This document shows, one piece after another, positions 1 to 6,612 of a stretch of DNA of 9,769 nt. Every line of letters begins with the position of its first letter. The first letter of the stretch is position 1. The DNA comes from JASHVB01 sp049522565 (GTDB lineage: Bacteria > Pseudomonadota > Alphaproteobacteria > Acetobacterales > Acetobacteraceae), in assembly GCA_049522565.1 (NCBI GenBank), contig JBEKNT010000269.1, positions 1-9,769 on the forward strand, read 5' to 3'. The translations under genes and the position numbers were made by a program. The notes below the pieces were generated by a model, which saw only the letters and a program-made list of their open reading frames with translations, did not search any database and had not been told where the DNA came from.

Positions 1-197
1 AATGCCGCGCTGCTGCGAATCCTGGCGCTGTAGCCCCGTTGCCGCCGGTGCAACTCGCCGCGCGTGCAGTGCCAGATGCGCGACCTGGCCGTGCGAGGAC
101 TGGCCGATTGACCTCCACACGCGGCCGGACCAACACGTAACGTCTGTCTCGAAACACCGCACCGCACCGAACGTCAAGGCGTGCGCAGAATCGATAG

Positions 198-203
198 AGG
201 AGG
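198..203 (+). promoter_or_regulatory. Strong Shine-Dalgarno site of the crotonase gene
   Basis: AGGAGG lies 9 nt upstream of the ATG at 213, inside a longer purine run (196-206). It is the best ribosome binding site in the window and fixes the crotonase start. Confidence 0.8.
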
Positions 204-212
204 AAGCATCCC

Positions 213-1061
213 ATGGGTCCCAGGCTGGTCGACCATTTGCTCTATGAGCCGGAGGACAGCGGCATCCTCTGGATCAAGTTCAATCGCCCGGAGCGGATGA
301 ACGCGCTCGTCGGCACGTCGGAGGAAAACGGCACCGTGGCGAAGGTCGGCGAATACATGCGCGCCGGCGATGACGACCCCAACATTCGCGTCATCGTGCT
401 GACCGGTGTGGGGCGGGGATTTTGCTCCGGCGCGAACCTTGGGTCGAAGGCCACACCGGACATCACCGGAGAGAACTTTCCCGGCAACCGTGGATCGCAC
501 GAAGGGCCGGACGCCGCGCGACAACACTTCTTCCACGGCTTTACCAAGCTCCACCGGGATATTTCGCTGATCCGCAAGCCGACCATCGCGATGATCAACG
601 GGGCGGCGGTCGGTTCGGGCATGGATATGGCATTGCACTGCGACATCCGGGTGGGCTGTGAAAAAACCCGCTTCATCGGCTATCACAATGCCGGACAGAT
701 CATCGAAAACGGCGGCTCCTACTATCTTCCCAAGATGGTCGGCCTCGGCCGGGCCCTGGAATTCGCCTACACCGGCGAACTGAACGCGGAGCAAGCCTAC
801 GCCTGGGGCATGCTGAACCACCTGGTGCCCGCGGAAAAGCTGGAAGAAACCACCCGAGCGCTGTGTGAAAAGATGATGGCCATTCCGCCGCTGGTGCAGT
901 GGGTCAGCAAGCGGGTCATGCGTGCCGCCTTGGACAGCACGCTTGAGACCACCATGATCCTGACCTCCAACGCCGGCGGCATCCTGCAGAATTCCGAGGA
1001 CGCGAAAGAGGCGCGGCGAGCCTTCGTCGAGAAGCGCAAAGGCCGCTTCAAGGGCGTTTGA
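213..1061 (+). CDS. Enoyl-CoA hydratase/isomerase (crotonase) family protein
   Basis: A 282-residue protein of normal length for a single-domain crotonase, a family acting on acyl-CoA thioesters in the cytoplasm. Visible marks are the N-terminal 'FNRPERMNAL' strand, the first oxyanion-hole segment FCSGANL (residues 70-76) and the second, INGAAVGSGMDMALHCD (128-144). The 'NGGSYYLPKMVG' turn follows, then a helical C-terminus with 'FVEKRKGRFKG', typical of the trimerisation tail. By eye against rat mitochondrial enoyl-CoA hydratase, its first catalytic Glu is Asp138 here and the second falls on His158 or Asn159. Simple hydration of a 2-enoyl-CoA is therefore doubtful; isomerase, hydrolase, lyase or another crotonase chemistry is possible. 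The start at 213 follows the AGGAGG site. The gene is convergent with an MmgE/PrpD gene. The family call is firm; the reaction is unknown. Confidence 0.93.
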   Translation: MGPRLVDHLLYEPEDSGILWIKFNRPERMNALVGTSEENGTVAKVGEYMRAGDDDPNIRVIVLTGVGRGFCSGANLGSKATPDITGENFPGNRGSHEGPDAARQHFFHGFTKLHRDISLIRKPTIAMINGAAVGSGMDMALHCDIRVGCEKTRFIGYHNAGQIIENGGSYYLPKMVGLGRALEFAYTGELNAEQAYAWGMLNHLVPAEKLEETTRALCEKMMAIPPLVQWVSKRVMRAALDSTLETTMILTSNAGGILQNSEDAKEARRAFVEKRKGRFKGV

Positions 1062-1073
1062 GCCGAAGCGGTG

Positions 1074-1103
1074 GGGTGTGCGCGCGCCCTTACGCGCCCA
1101 CCC
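1074..1103. terminator. Possible bidirectional hairpin between convergent genes
   Basis: GGGTGTGCGCG (1074-1084) can pair with CGCGCCCACCC (1093-1103) around an 8-nt loop, giving an 11-bp GC-rich stem with one mismatch (1079/1098). It begins 12 nt after the crotonase stop and covers the stop codon of the opposing MmgE/PrpD gene (1090-1092), so it could serve both strands. No clear T-run follows on either side, so it is not a textbook intrinsic terminator. Confidence 0.35.
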
Positions 1104-2436
1104 ACCCCAGATCCGTCTCGTTCTCCAGGTTCTGCAAACGCTCGAACAACGCCGGCGCCGCGGCGCCATAACGCACGCGCGTCAACGTCGTGAACTTGTC
1201 GCACAGTTCCTGCCGATCGAGTGGCCTTGCCGGCGTGCCGTTGAATTCCTCGACCTCGCGCGTGAGCGAGCGGCCATCCTTCAATTGGATCGTGACGATG
1301 CTGGCGCCGGCAACCTTGGTCGGCGGCTTCGCCGCGACGATCGACACAAGCGCGCACATATCGCGGATCGCCACATCCATCAGCGCCGAGTCGTCGAACG
1401 ACGCCGGATCGCGCGGATCGCGGAACAGTGCCAAGGCGACACAGAACGGAATCGAATATTGCGCCATCATGATGTCGGTGGGGTTGGGGATGTTGTTGAT
1501 CGTCGCCATCCGCTCGGTGCCCGCCACCGTCACCCGATCGACGTCGGCGCCGGCGAAGCCGTGTTCGGCCTGCAGTTCCAGCACGGCCTGCACCGCGGTG
1601 TGCGCTGTCATGTGCACGGGAAAGCGCTTCAAACACAGTCGCCGCGTCATGAACTCGCTGCCGAGTCCGCGGGTCAGGTCGGCCATGTCCCATTCGGTGC
1701 AGAACACCTTCAGGAAGCCCGCCTCGCCTTCGATCACACTGATCGGGCCGGTGAAGCCGTCGGCCGCCAGGTTGGCCGCCATCACGCCGCTTTCCGAGGC
1801 GCGGCCGAGATGCAGCCGCTTCACCATCGCCCCCGTGCCGGAACGCGCGAACTCCATCAGCCCGCCGGCCAGCGACCCGGCGATGCCAAGCGCGTTGGTC
1901 ATGCGCTCGGTATCGAGTTTCAGCAGCACGCCGGCCGCCACCGCCGCACCGAATGGGCCGGTCGTGCCGGGCGCATGAAAGCCGCGCCGTTCGTTGCTGT
2001 GTTTTGTTGCGTAACCAATGCGATACATCACCTCGAACCCGGCGACCACCGCGGTGATAAGCTCCCGTCCGCTGCTGCCTCGCTCCTGTGCCACCGCCAA
2101 ACCCGGCGGCAGCAATGTGGCGCCGGGATGCACGCCGGCGCCCGGCTTGGTCAGGTTGTCGGACTCGAACGCGTGCGCCAGCGTGCCGTTGGCCAGCGCC
2201 GCAGCCGGCGCCTGCACCAACGGCCCCTCCGCGCCAAGGATGCGGCTGCGTCCCCCTGCCCCGACACGCTGCGCGTAGGCAGTGATGATGCGGCTCCATG
2301 GCAGGCCATTGCCCAGCACCACCACCGCGACGGTGTCCGTGATGCAATCCTTGGCGCGCTGCACGACGTCTGGCGGCAGATCCTCGTAGCGCAAGGCCGC
2401 CGCGTACTCGGCCAAGCGAACCGTTTCGTTTGCCAT
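1090..2436 (-). CDS. MmgE/PrpD family protein (first copy, intact)
   Basis: A 448-residue protein of full family length. The family includes 2-methylcitrate dehydratase PrpD, cis-aconitate decarboxylase and iminodisuccinate epimerase, all cytoplasmic enzymes acting on small carboxylates. Family hallmarks in order: 'NGTLAHAFESDN' (83-94), 'VHPGATLLP' (102-110), 'FHAPGTTGPFGAA' (153-165), 'MVKRLHLGRA' (204-213), 'LKRFPVHMTAH' (269-279) and 'AQYSIPFCVALAL' (325-337). By eye, Asp93, Thr96, His103, His154, Lys206, His275 and Tyr327 match the residues described as the active site of cis-aconitate decarboxylase, so a catalytically competent member is likely. The substrate cannot be named from this. 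The ATG at 2436 has a GGGAG-type ribosome binding site about 7 nt upstream (complement of 2444-2448). The gene is divergent from the ABC importer operon, which ends with a second MmgE/PrpD gene. Confidence 0.93.
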   Translation of the reverse strand: MANETVRLAEYAAALRYEDLPPDVVQRAKDCITDTVAVVVLGNGLPWSRIITAYAQRVGAGGRSRILGAEGPLVQAPAAALANGTLAHAFESDNLTKPGAGVHPGATLLPPGLAVAQERGSSGRELITAVVAGFEVMYRIGYATKHSNERRGFHAPGTTGPFGAAVAAGVLLKLDTERMTNALGIAGSLAGGLMEFARSGTGAMVKRLHLGRASESGVMAANLAADGFTGPISVIEGEAGFLKVFCTEWDMADLTRGLGSEFMTRRLCLKRFPVHMTAHTAVQAVLELQAEHGFAGADVDRVTVAGTERMATINNIPNPTDIMMAQYSIPFCVALALFRDPRDPASFDDSALMDVAIRDMCALVSIVAAKPPTKVAGASIVTIQLKDGRSLTREVEEFNGTPARPLDRQELCDKFTTLTRVRYGAAAPALFERLQNLENETDLGWVGA

Positions 2437-2563
2437 CGCTGTTCTCCCTTATGCCGCCAACGCTACCCTGTTGTGCGTTGCAATCCCAGCCGGGGTGTTC
2501 CCAGCCAACCGCCGAGACAGTACCGTGCCCCCGCCAGGGCCTGAACAAGGACACGCGTCGGCG
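2437..2563. promoter_or_regulatory. Divergent intergenic region, probable promoters for both directions
   Basis: This 127-bp gap separates the start codons of the leftward MmgE/PrpD gene and the rightward importer operon, so promoters and any shared regulator site should lie here. I see no convincing -35/-10 pair and no good long dyad. The importer ATPase has a modest AAGGA site at 2547-2551, 12 nt before the ATG at 2564. Confidence 0.5.
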
Positions 2564-3601
2564 ATGCAAACGGAACCGGTGATCGAGGCGCGCGATCTGC
2601 GCAAATGGTATCCGGTGCATCGGCACAGCCTCGCAGCATTGTTCGGCCGGCACGAAGCGGAATTCGTCAAGGCCGTCGACGGCGTCGACCTCGCGATCGG
2701 CGCCGGCGAGGTGATGGGACTGGTTGGCGAGAGCGGCTCCGGCAAATCCACCACCGGCATGACCTTGCTCAAGCTGCATGCGCCAAGCGGTGGCGACATT
2801 CACTTTCAGGGCCTGGGTTTGCTGGCCAATGAAGACCGCAGAACCCGCCTGGCCTTTCGCCGCCAGGCGCAGATCGTCTTTCAGAATCCCTATGAATCTC
2901 TCAACCCGCGCTATAGCGTCGCGCAGAGCGTCGGTGAGCCGCTCGCCATCCACTTCCCAAGCGACCGGCAGTTGCAGCGCGAGATGATGCTGCGCGCCAT
3001 GGAGCGTGCCGGACTGCTGCCCGCGGCAAGCTACCTGGACCGCTATCCACACCAACTGTCCGGCGGCCAATTGCAACGCGTCGCCATCGCACGCGCCATC
3101 TCGGTCGAACCCCGTTTCCTCGTCGCCGACGAACCAGTATCCATGCTCGATGTATCGATTCGCGCCGGTATCCTCAACCTGCTGCGCTATTTCGCGACCG
3201 AACTGGGGATGGCGATCCTCTATATCTCGCACGACCTGTCGACGATGCGGCATGTCTGCACGACGATCGCCGTGATGTATCTTGGCCGCATCATCGAGTC
3301 GGGTCCGGCCGACACCGTGCTCGATGCCCCGCTGCATCCCTATACGCAAGCGCTGGTCGGCGCGGTCCCGGTGATGGGCGGACGCCGGACGCGGCCACAG
3401 ACCAAGCTGGTGGGCGCCCTGCCCGATGCGATCCGACTGCCGCGCGGCTGCCGGTTTCATCCGCGCTGCCCGCAGGCGATGGAGGTATGCCGCGCGCATG
3501 AGCCGGCACTGCAACGTATCGCCGCCGGGCACGACGTTGCCTGCCACCTGCATGGTTCGCTACCAATGTCCGAACAACAGAACGCGTGGGGGAAACGATG
3601 A
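2564..3601 (+). CDS. ABC importer ATP-binding protein, OppF/DppF type
   Basis: A 345-residue ATPase of the oligopeptide/dipeptide importer subfamily, predicted to sit on the cytoplasmic face of the permease pair. It has Walker A GESGSGKST (55-63), the Q-loop segment 'VFQNPYESLNPRY', the signature LSGGQLQ (165-171), Walker B with D-loop FLVADEPVSMLD (185-196) and the H-loop 'ISHDLSTM'. The C-terminal oligopeptide-transporter extension is present: 'HPYTQALVGAVP', then the Cys-containing 'GCRFHPRCP' and a further Cys in 'VCRAHEP'. An in-frame TTG at 2471 would add 31 residues, but they look unlike the family N-terminus, whereas MQTEPVIEARDLRKWYPVH at 2564 does. It opens the importer operon, and its TGA overlaps the next gene's ATG in an ATGA, implying translational coupling. 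Confidence 0.95.
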   Translation: MQTEPVIEARDLRKWYPVHRHSLAALFGRHEAEFVKAVDGVDLAIGAGEVMGLVGESGSGKSTTGMTLLKLHAPSGGDIHFQGLGLLANEDRRTRLAFRRQAQIVFQNPYESLNPRYSVAQSVGEPLAIHFPSDRQLQREMMLRAMERAGLLPAASYLDRYPHQLSGGQLQRVAIARAISVEPRFLVADEPVSMLDVSIRAGILNLLRYFATELGMAILYISHDLSTMRHVCTTIAVMYLGRIIESGPADTVLDAPLHPYTQALVGAVPVMGGRRTRPQTKLVGALPDAIRLPRGCRFHPRCPQAMEVCRAHEPALQRIAAGHDVACHLHGSLPMSEQQNAWGKR

Positions 3602-5460
3602 CGCAGCAAGGCAACAGCCATCGGCCGCTCGGACGCCGCACTCTGCTGCAACTGGCTGCTTCTGCCATCGGCGGCGCCGGACTGCCGGCGCTGGCGGCCG
3701 ATGAGGGTTTCCCCGTCGCCAACGCCAAGTACGATGCGCTCTACCAACGCACCGGCACCTACTACACGCACGATCCGCAATGGGTCAGTTGGACCAAGGC
3801 GCGGCTGACCTGGCCGCAGGCCGGCGAGAAGGTGCCGGAGCTCTCGCTGGTGATCCCCACGGTGCAGACCAACTGGCTGGACGCGTGGCGCAAGTTCGCC
3901 GCCGACGCCGGCAAGCTCGGCCTCAAATACAACATCCAGCAGGTGTCGGAGGCACGCTGGCTGGACGTGATCGCGGTGCACAACCACGGCGACATCGAAG
4001 TGCATTCCGCCATTCTGCGGCCGGAGCGGGTTGACCCGGCGGAGTGGCTCACCTCGCGCGCCTACGGTCTCGACCGGCGCAACTACGGCGAGTGGGTGAA
4101 CCAGCAATACGACGCGCTGATCGAGGCGCAGGTAGCCGAAAGCGATCCGGCCAAACGGCTGAAGCTGGTGCAGGACGCGCAGCGCGTCCTGGCCGACGAT
4201 CTGTATATCACCCAGTTCGGTTGGGGACCGGGGGTGATCGAGGCGTACAACAGCGCGGCCTGGGATGGCATGGTGCAGACTCGCGGCTTCGGCATCGGCT
4301 CGTTCAACGCGTTCCACACGTTCCTGCGGGCACGGCCGAAGACCGAACGCCGCAAGATGATCGTTGGCATCCATAGCCTGCTCGAGACGACCAGCATCAT
4401 CGCCGCGGGCAACAACATGCGGGCGATCGGCCGGATGATTTACGATCGGCTCGCCTATATGGACGAGAATCTGAGGATCATTCCGTGGGCGGCAGAGTCC
4501 TGGGCCCGCGTGGACGACCGCACCTGGGACATCAAGCTGCGTCCGGGCATGACCTTCCACGACGGCAAGCCGGTGACCATCGACGATCTGCAGTTCACCT
4601 TCGACTTCATGCTGAAATTCGAGCGGGGCAATTTCTGGACCGCCAACCAGTTCCTGCAAAAGACCGAGGTCACCGACGCGGCGAACGGGATCCTCCGCGC
4701 GACATTCAAGCAGCCATACGGCCAGTTCGAGAGCTACTTCCTCCAGCTCAACGTGATCCTGCCGCGGCACATCTGGCAGAATATCATGGCGGAACAGGGC
4801 GTCGGCGACGACCCGATGCGGGTGCGGGTGGAAAAACCGATCGGTAGCGGACCGTTCAAGTTCGGCCGGTATCGCAAGGATGCCGAGTTGCAGCTTATCG
4901 CCGACAAGACGCATTTCTCCAAGCCGAGCGTCGATGAGGTCTGGGCGGTGGTGACGCCGTCGATCGACGGCTTGCTGGGCCGGCTGCAAGGTGGCGACAT
5001 CGACCTGATCGAATCGAGCGACACGCATCTGACACCGAGCCAGGCGAAGCAGCTCGCCGACACGGCCGGCATCACCATCGTCCGCACGCCGGACCTGAAT
5101 TGGCTGCACGGCGTGCCGCGGCCCTCCAACCTCCCGTGGCGCGACTACGAATTCCGCCGCGCCTGGCATCACTCGATCGACCGGGAATTCCTGGTGAAGG
5201 TGGTGTGGGAAGGTGCGGGCAAACTGCCGGGGGCGAACACGTTCCTGGTGGAGGGCAATCCGTGGAACAACCCCGACCTGCCGCCGGTGCCGCCCTACGA
5301 TCTCGCCAAGGCGCGCGATATTCTCAAGACCGCCGGCTACTCCTGGGCGGACGACGGCAGGCTGGTCTATCCCCCACCGACCGACGCCGCTTTCCGCAAG
5401 CGTGTGCAGCAGGTTTGCAAGGACGGCTACACATGGGGCGGCCTCGAAATGCTTGGCTGA
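3598..5460 (+). CDS. Family 5 ABC substrate-binding protein with permuted (swapped) halves, Tat-type signal
   Basis: A 620-residue predicted periplasmic binding protein for the adjoining importer. Residues 1-33 form a Tat-like signal, GRRTLLQ (12-18), a hydrophobic stretch, then ALA|AD cleavage after Ala33. Residues about 81-245 look like the usual C-terminal half of the family: strand 'ELSLVIPTV' (81-89), helix and 'KYNIQQVSEARWLDVI', then 'NYGEWVNQQYDALIEAQ' (162-178), 'DPAKRLKLVQDAQRVLADD' and 'GVIEAYNSAAWDGM'. After the linker PKTERR, residues 252-620 look like the usual N-terminal half: 'KMIVGIHS', 'MIYDRLAYMDENLRIIPWAAESW', FHDGKPVT from 320, GSGPFKF from 416, and it stops soon after 'ILKTAGYSWADDGRL' (AGY 579-581), where a normal protein would enter its C-terminal half. 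The frame is continuous, with no stop at the junction. The ATG sits in an ATGA overlap with the ATPase and has GGGGGA just upstream. The ligand is unknown. Confidence 0.92.
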   Translation: MTQQGNSHRPLGRRTLLQLAASAIGGAGLPALAADEGFPVANAKYDALYQRTGTYYTHDPQWVSWTKARLTWPQAGEKVPELSLVIPTVQTNWLDAWRKFAADAGKLGLKYNIQQVSEARWLDVIAVHNHGDIEVHSAILRPERVDPAEWLTSRAYGLDRRNYGEWVNQQYDALIEAQVAESDPAKRLKLVQDAQRVLADDLYITQFGWGPGVIEAYNSAAWDGMVQTRGFGIGSFNAFHTFLRARPKTERRKMIVGIHSLLETTSIIAAGNNMRAIGRMIYDRLAYMDENLRIIPWAAESWARVDDRTWDIKLRPGMTFHDGKPVTIDDLQFTFDFMLKFERGNFWTANQFLQKTEVTDAANGILRATFKQPYGQFESYFLQLNVILPRHIWQNIMAEQGVGDDPMRVRVEKPIGSGPFKFGRYRKDAELQLIADKTHFSKPSVDEVWAVVTPSIDGLLGRLQGGDIDLIESSDTHLTPSQAKQLADTAGITIVRTPDLNWLHGVPRPSNLPWRDYEFRRAWHHSIDREFLVKVVWEGAGKLPGANTFLVEGNPWNNPDLPPVPPYDLAKARDILKTAGYSWADDGRLVYPPPTDAAFRKRVQQVCKDGYTWGGLEMLG

Positions 5461-5482
5461 TGGTCGCTCACCGCGTCCAGTT

Positions 5483-5617
5483 CGGCATGCCGGTCCGCGC
5501 GCTTGGCCCGAGGATCAGCACCGGCATCCATGTCTTGCTCGACCCGGGCAAGGGCGTGGATGCCGGGCTGGAGCCAGTCCTCGTGCGGCCCTTCGGCCCG
5601 ATCCGTGGGCCCGGCAT
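5483..5617 (+). repeat. Cluster of CCGGCAT/ATGCCGG motifs in alternating orientation
   Basis: In the 175-bp gap between binding protein and first permease, a 7-bp motif recurs: CGGCAT at 5483-5488 (preceded by T instead of C), ATGCCGG at 5487-5493, CCGGCAT at 5521-5527, ATGCCGG at 5560-5566 and CCGGCAT at 5611-5617. Orientation alternates, so neighbouring copies can pair in more than one way. The first two make a perfect 10-bp palindrome, CGGCATGCCG (5483-5492). Confidence 0.55.
5521..5566 (+). promoter_or_regulatory. Strong intercistronic stem-loop after the binding-protein gene
   Basis: CCGGCATCCATG (5521-5532) pairs with CGTGGATGCCGG (5555-5566) with one wobble pair. An inner stem CTTGC (5534-5538) with GCAAG (5548-5552) stacks above it around a 9-nt loop. 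No T-run follows, so it is less likely a terminator than an mRNA-stabilising or partial-termination hairpin. Such structures behind binding-protein genes are known to keep the binding protein in excess over the permeases, as in the malE-malF region of enterobacteria; that role is inferred here. No gene is recognisable in 5461-5635. Confidence 0.6.
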
Positions 5618-5635
5618 GACGAATGATGTTCGCGC

Positions 5636-6604
5636 ATGACCAACCTGCTCTACGCTGCCCTGCGCCGGGTGCTGCTGTTCGCGGTGACCGTGTGGTGCAT
5701 CCTCACCATCATGTTCGCGTTGTTCAAGCTGCTGCCCGGCGACCCCACCGCGATCTTCCTCGACAACAACATGTCGATGGAAATGATCGAGCATCAGAAG
5801 CAGCTATGGGGCCTGAACGATCCGTGGTGGCTGCAATACCTGCACTACATCGGCAACATGGCGACGTTCCGCTTCGGCGATTCGTTTTTCCAGAACCAGC
5901 CGGTGAGCGAGATCCTGGTAGAGAAGGTGGAGAACACCTGCGCGATGATCGTGCCGGCGCTGGTGGTGAGCGTGGTGTTCGGCACCATCCTGGGCGCGCT
6001 CGCCGGCTGGAAGCGCGGCAGCCGGTTCGAGCAAACCACGGTCACGACGGCACTTGTGCTGCATTCGGCGCCGTCGTTCTTCGTCGGCATCCTGGTGCTG
6101 ATGGTGTTCTCCTACCAGTTGCGCTGGCTGCCGCCGGGGGGAATGGTTTCGCTTGGCGGCCCCGAGGGATTCTGGGCGCTGATCACCTCGACCGACTATC
6201 TGCGGCATTTGATTCTGCCCGGGCTCGTGCTGGTCAGCCGCGAGATCACCGGGCCGATCCTGCTGGTGCGCAGCTCGATGCTGGAGATCAAAGGCAGCGA
6301 CTTCATCGACATCCTGCGCGCCAAGGGGCTGACCGAGCCTCGCATCCTGACGCACGCGACGCGCAACGCGCTGCTGCCGCTGGTCACCTATATCGCCGTG
6401 ATGACCGGCCTGCTGCTGCAAGGCCAGGTGCTGCTGGAGATCATCTTCGCCTGGCCCGGCATCGGCCGCGAGTTGGTGACCGCCTTGGGTGACCTCGACT
6501 ATCCGGTGGCGCAGGGCGCGCTGTATGTGATGGCGCTGGTGATCCTGCTGCTGAACCTGCTGGCCGACATGCTGTATGGCTTGATCGACCCGCGCAGCCG
6601 ATAG
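5636..6604 (+). CDS. ABC importer permease, DppB/OppB type
   Basis: A 322-residue inner-membrane permease, normal length for the DppB group. About six membrane segments are visible (roughly residues 10-33, 101-124, 137-160, 190-213, 244-270 and 293-316). The family-typical 'LLPGDPTA' (32-39) follows the first segment. The cytoplasmic coupling (EAA) loop is 'SDFIDILRAKGLTEPRIL' (221-238), which contacts the ATPases, and 'FAWPGIGREL' (271-280) and 'YGLIDPRSR' at the C-terminus are also characteristic. The ATG at 5636 has no strong ribosome binding site and follows a 175-bp gap holding a large stem-loop, so its translation may be set lower than that of the binding protein. It should pair with the DppC-type permease 8 nt downstream. 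Confidence 0.95.
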   Translation: MTNLLYAALRRVLLFAVTVWCILTIMFALFKLLPGDPTAIFLDNNMSMEMIEHQKQLWGLNDPWWLQYLHYIGNMATFRFGDSFFQNQPVSEILVEKVENTCAMIVPALVVSVVFGTILGALAGWKRGSRFEQTTVTTALVLHSAPSFFVGILVLMVFSYQLRWLPPGGMVSLGGPEGFWALITSTDYLRHLILPGLVLVSREITGPILLVRSSMLEIKGSDFIDILRAKGLTEPRILTHATRNALLPLVTYIAVMTGLLLQGQVLLEIIFAWPGIGRELVTALGDLDYPVAQGALYVMALVILLLNLLADMLYGLIDPRSR

Positions 6605-6612
6605 CAACGCAC

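Noticed and set aside
1..111. Possible 3' tail of an upstream gene (frame 1, stops TAG 31-33 and TGA 109-111)
   Set aside because: Only a few residues are visible before each stop and none identifies a family. It may be the end of a preceding gene, but this cannot be supported.
108..136. TTGACC at 108-113 as a -35 box for the crotonase
   Set aside because: At 17-bp spacing the -10 position reads CAACAC, too weak to call a promoter.
174..1169. Minus-strand open frame opposite the crotonase
   Set aside because: It is a shadow of a well-supported crotonase gene and has no recognisable domain.
2471..2563. TTG start at 2471 for the first ATPase
   Set aside because: The added 31 residues do not resemble the family N-terminus, and an ATG with an upstream AAGGA exists at 2564.
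797..3553. Very long minus-strand open frame (918 codons)
   Set aside because: It runs antisense across parts of the crotonase, an alternative frame of the MmgE/PrpD gene and the ATPase. Its translation is Arg/Gly/Ala-rich without any family motif, as expected from high-G+C shadow frames.
3586..3597. GTG start four codons earlier for the binding protein
   Set aside because: The ATG at 3598 forms the typical ATGA overlap with the ATPase stop and starts directly into the signal peptide.
3457..5172. Minus-strand open frame of 571 codons opposite the binding protein
   Set aside because: It is antisense to a gene with clear motifs, its translation is His/Arg/Val-rich and low-complexity, and it has no convincing start context.
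5461..5635. Short open frames through the binding-protein/permease gap
   Set aside because: Translations in all frames lack any family resemblance, including to a leftover half of the binding protein, and the region is dominated by inverted repeats.
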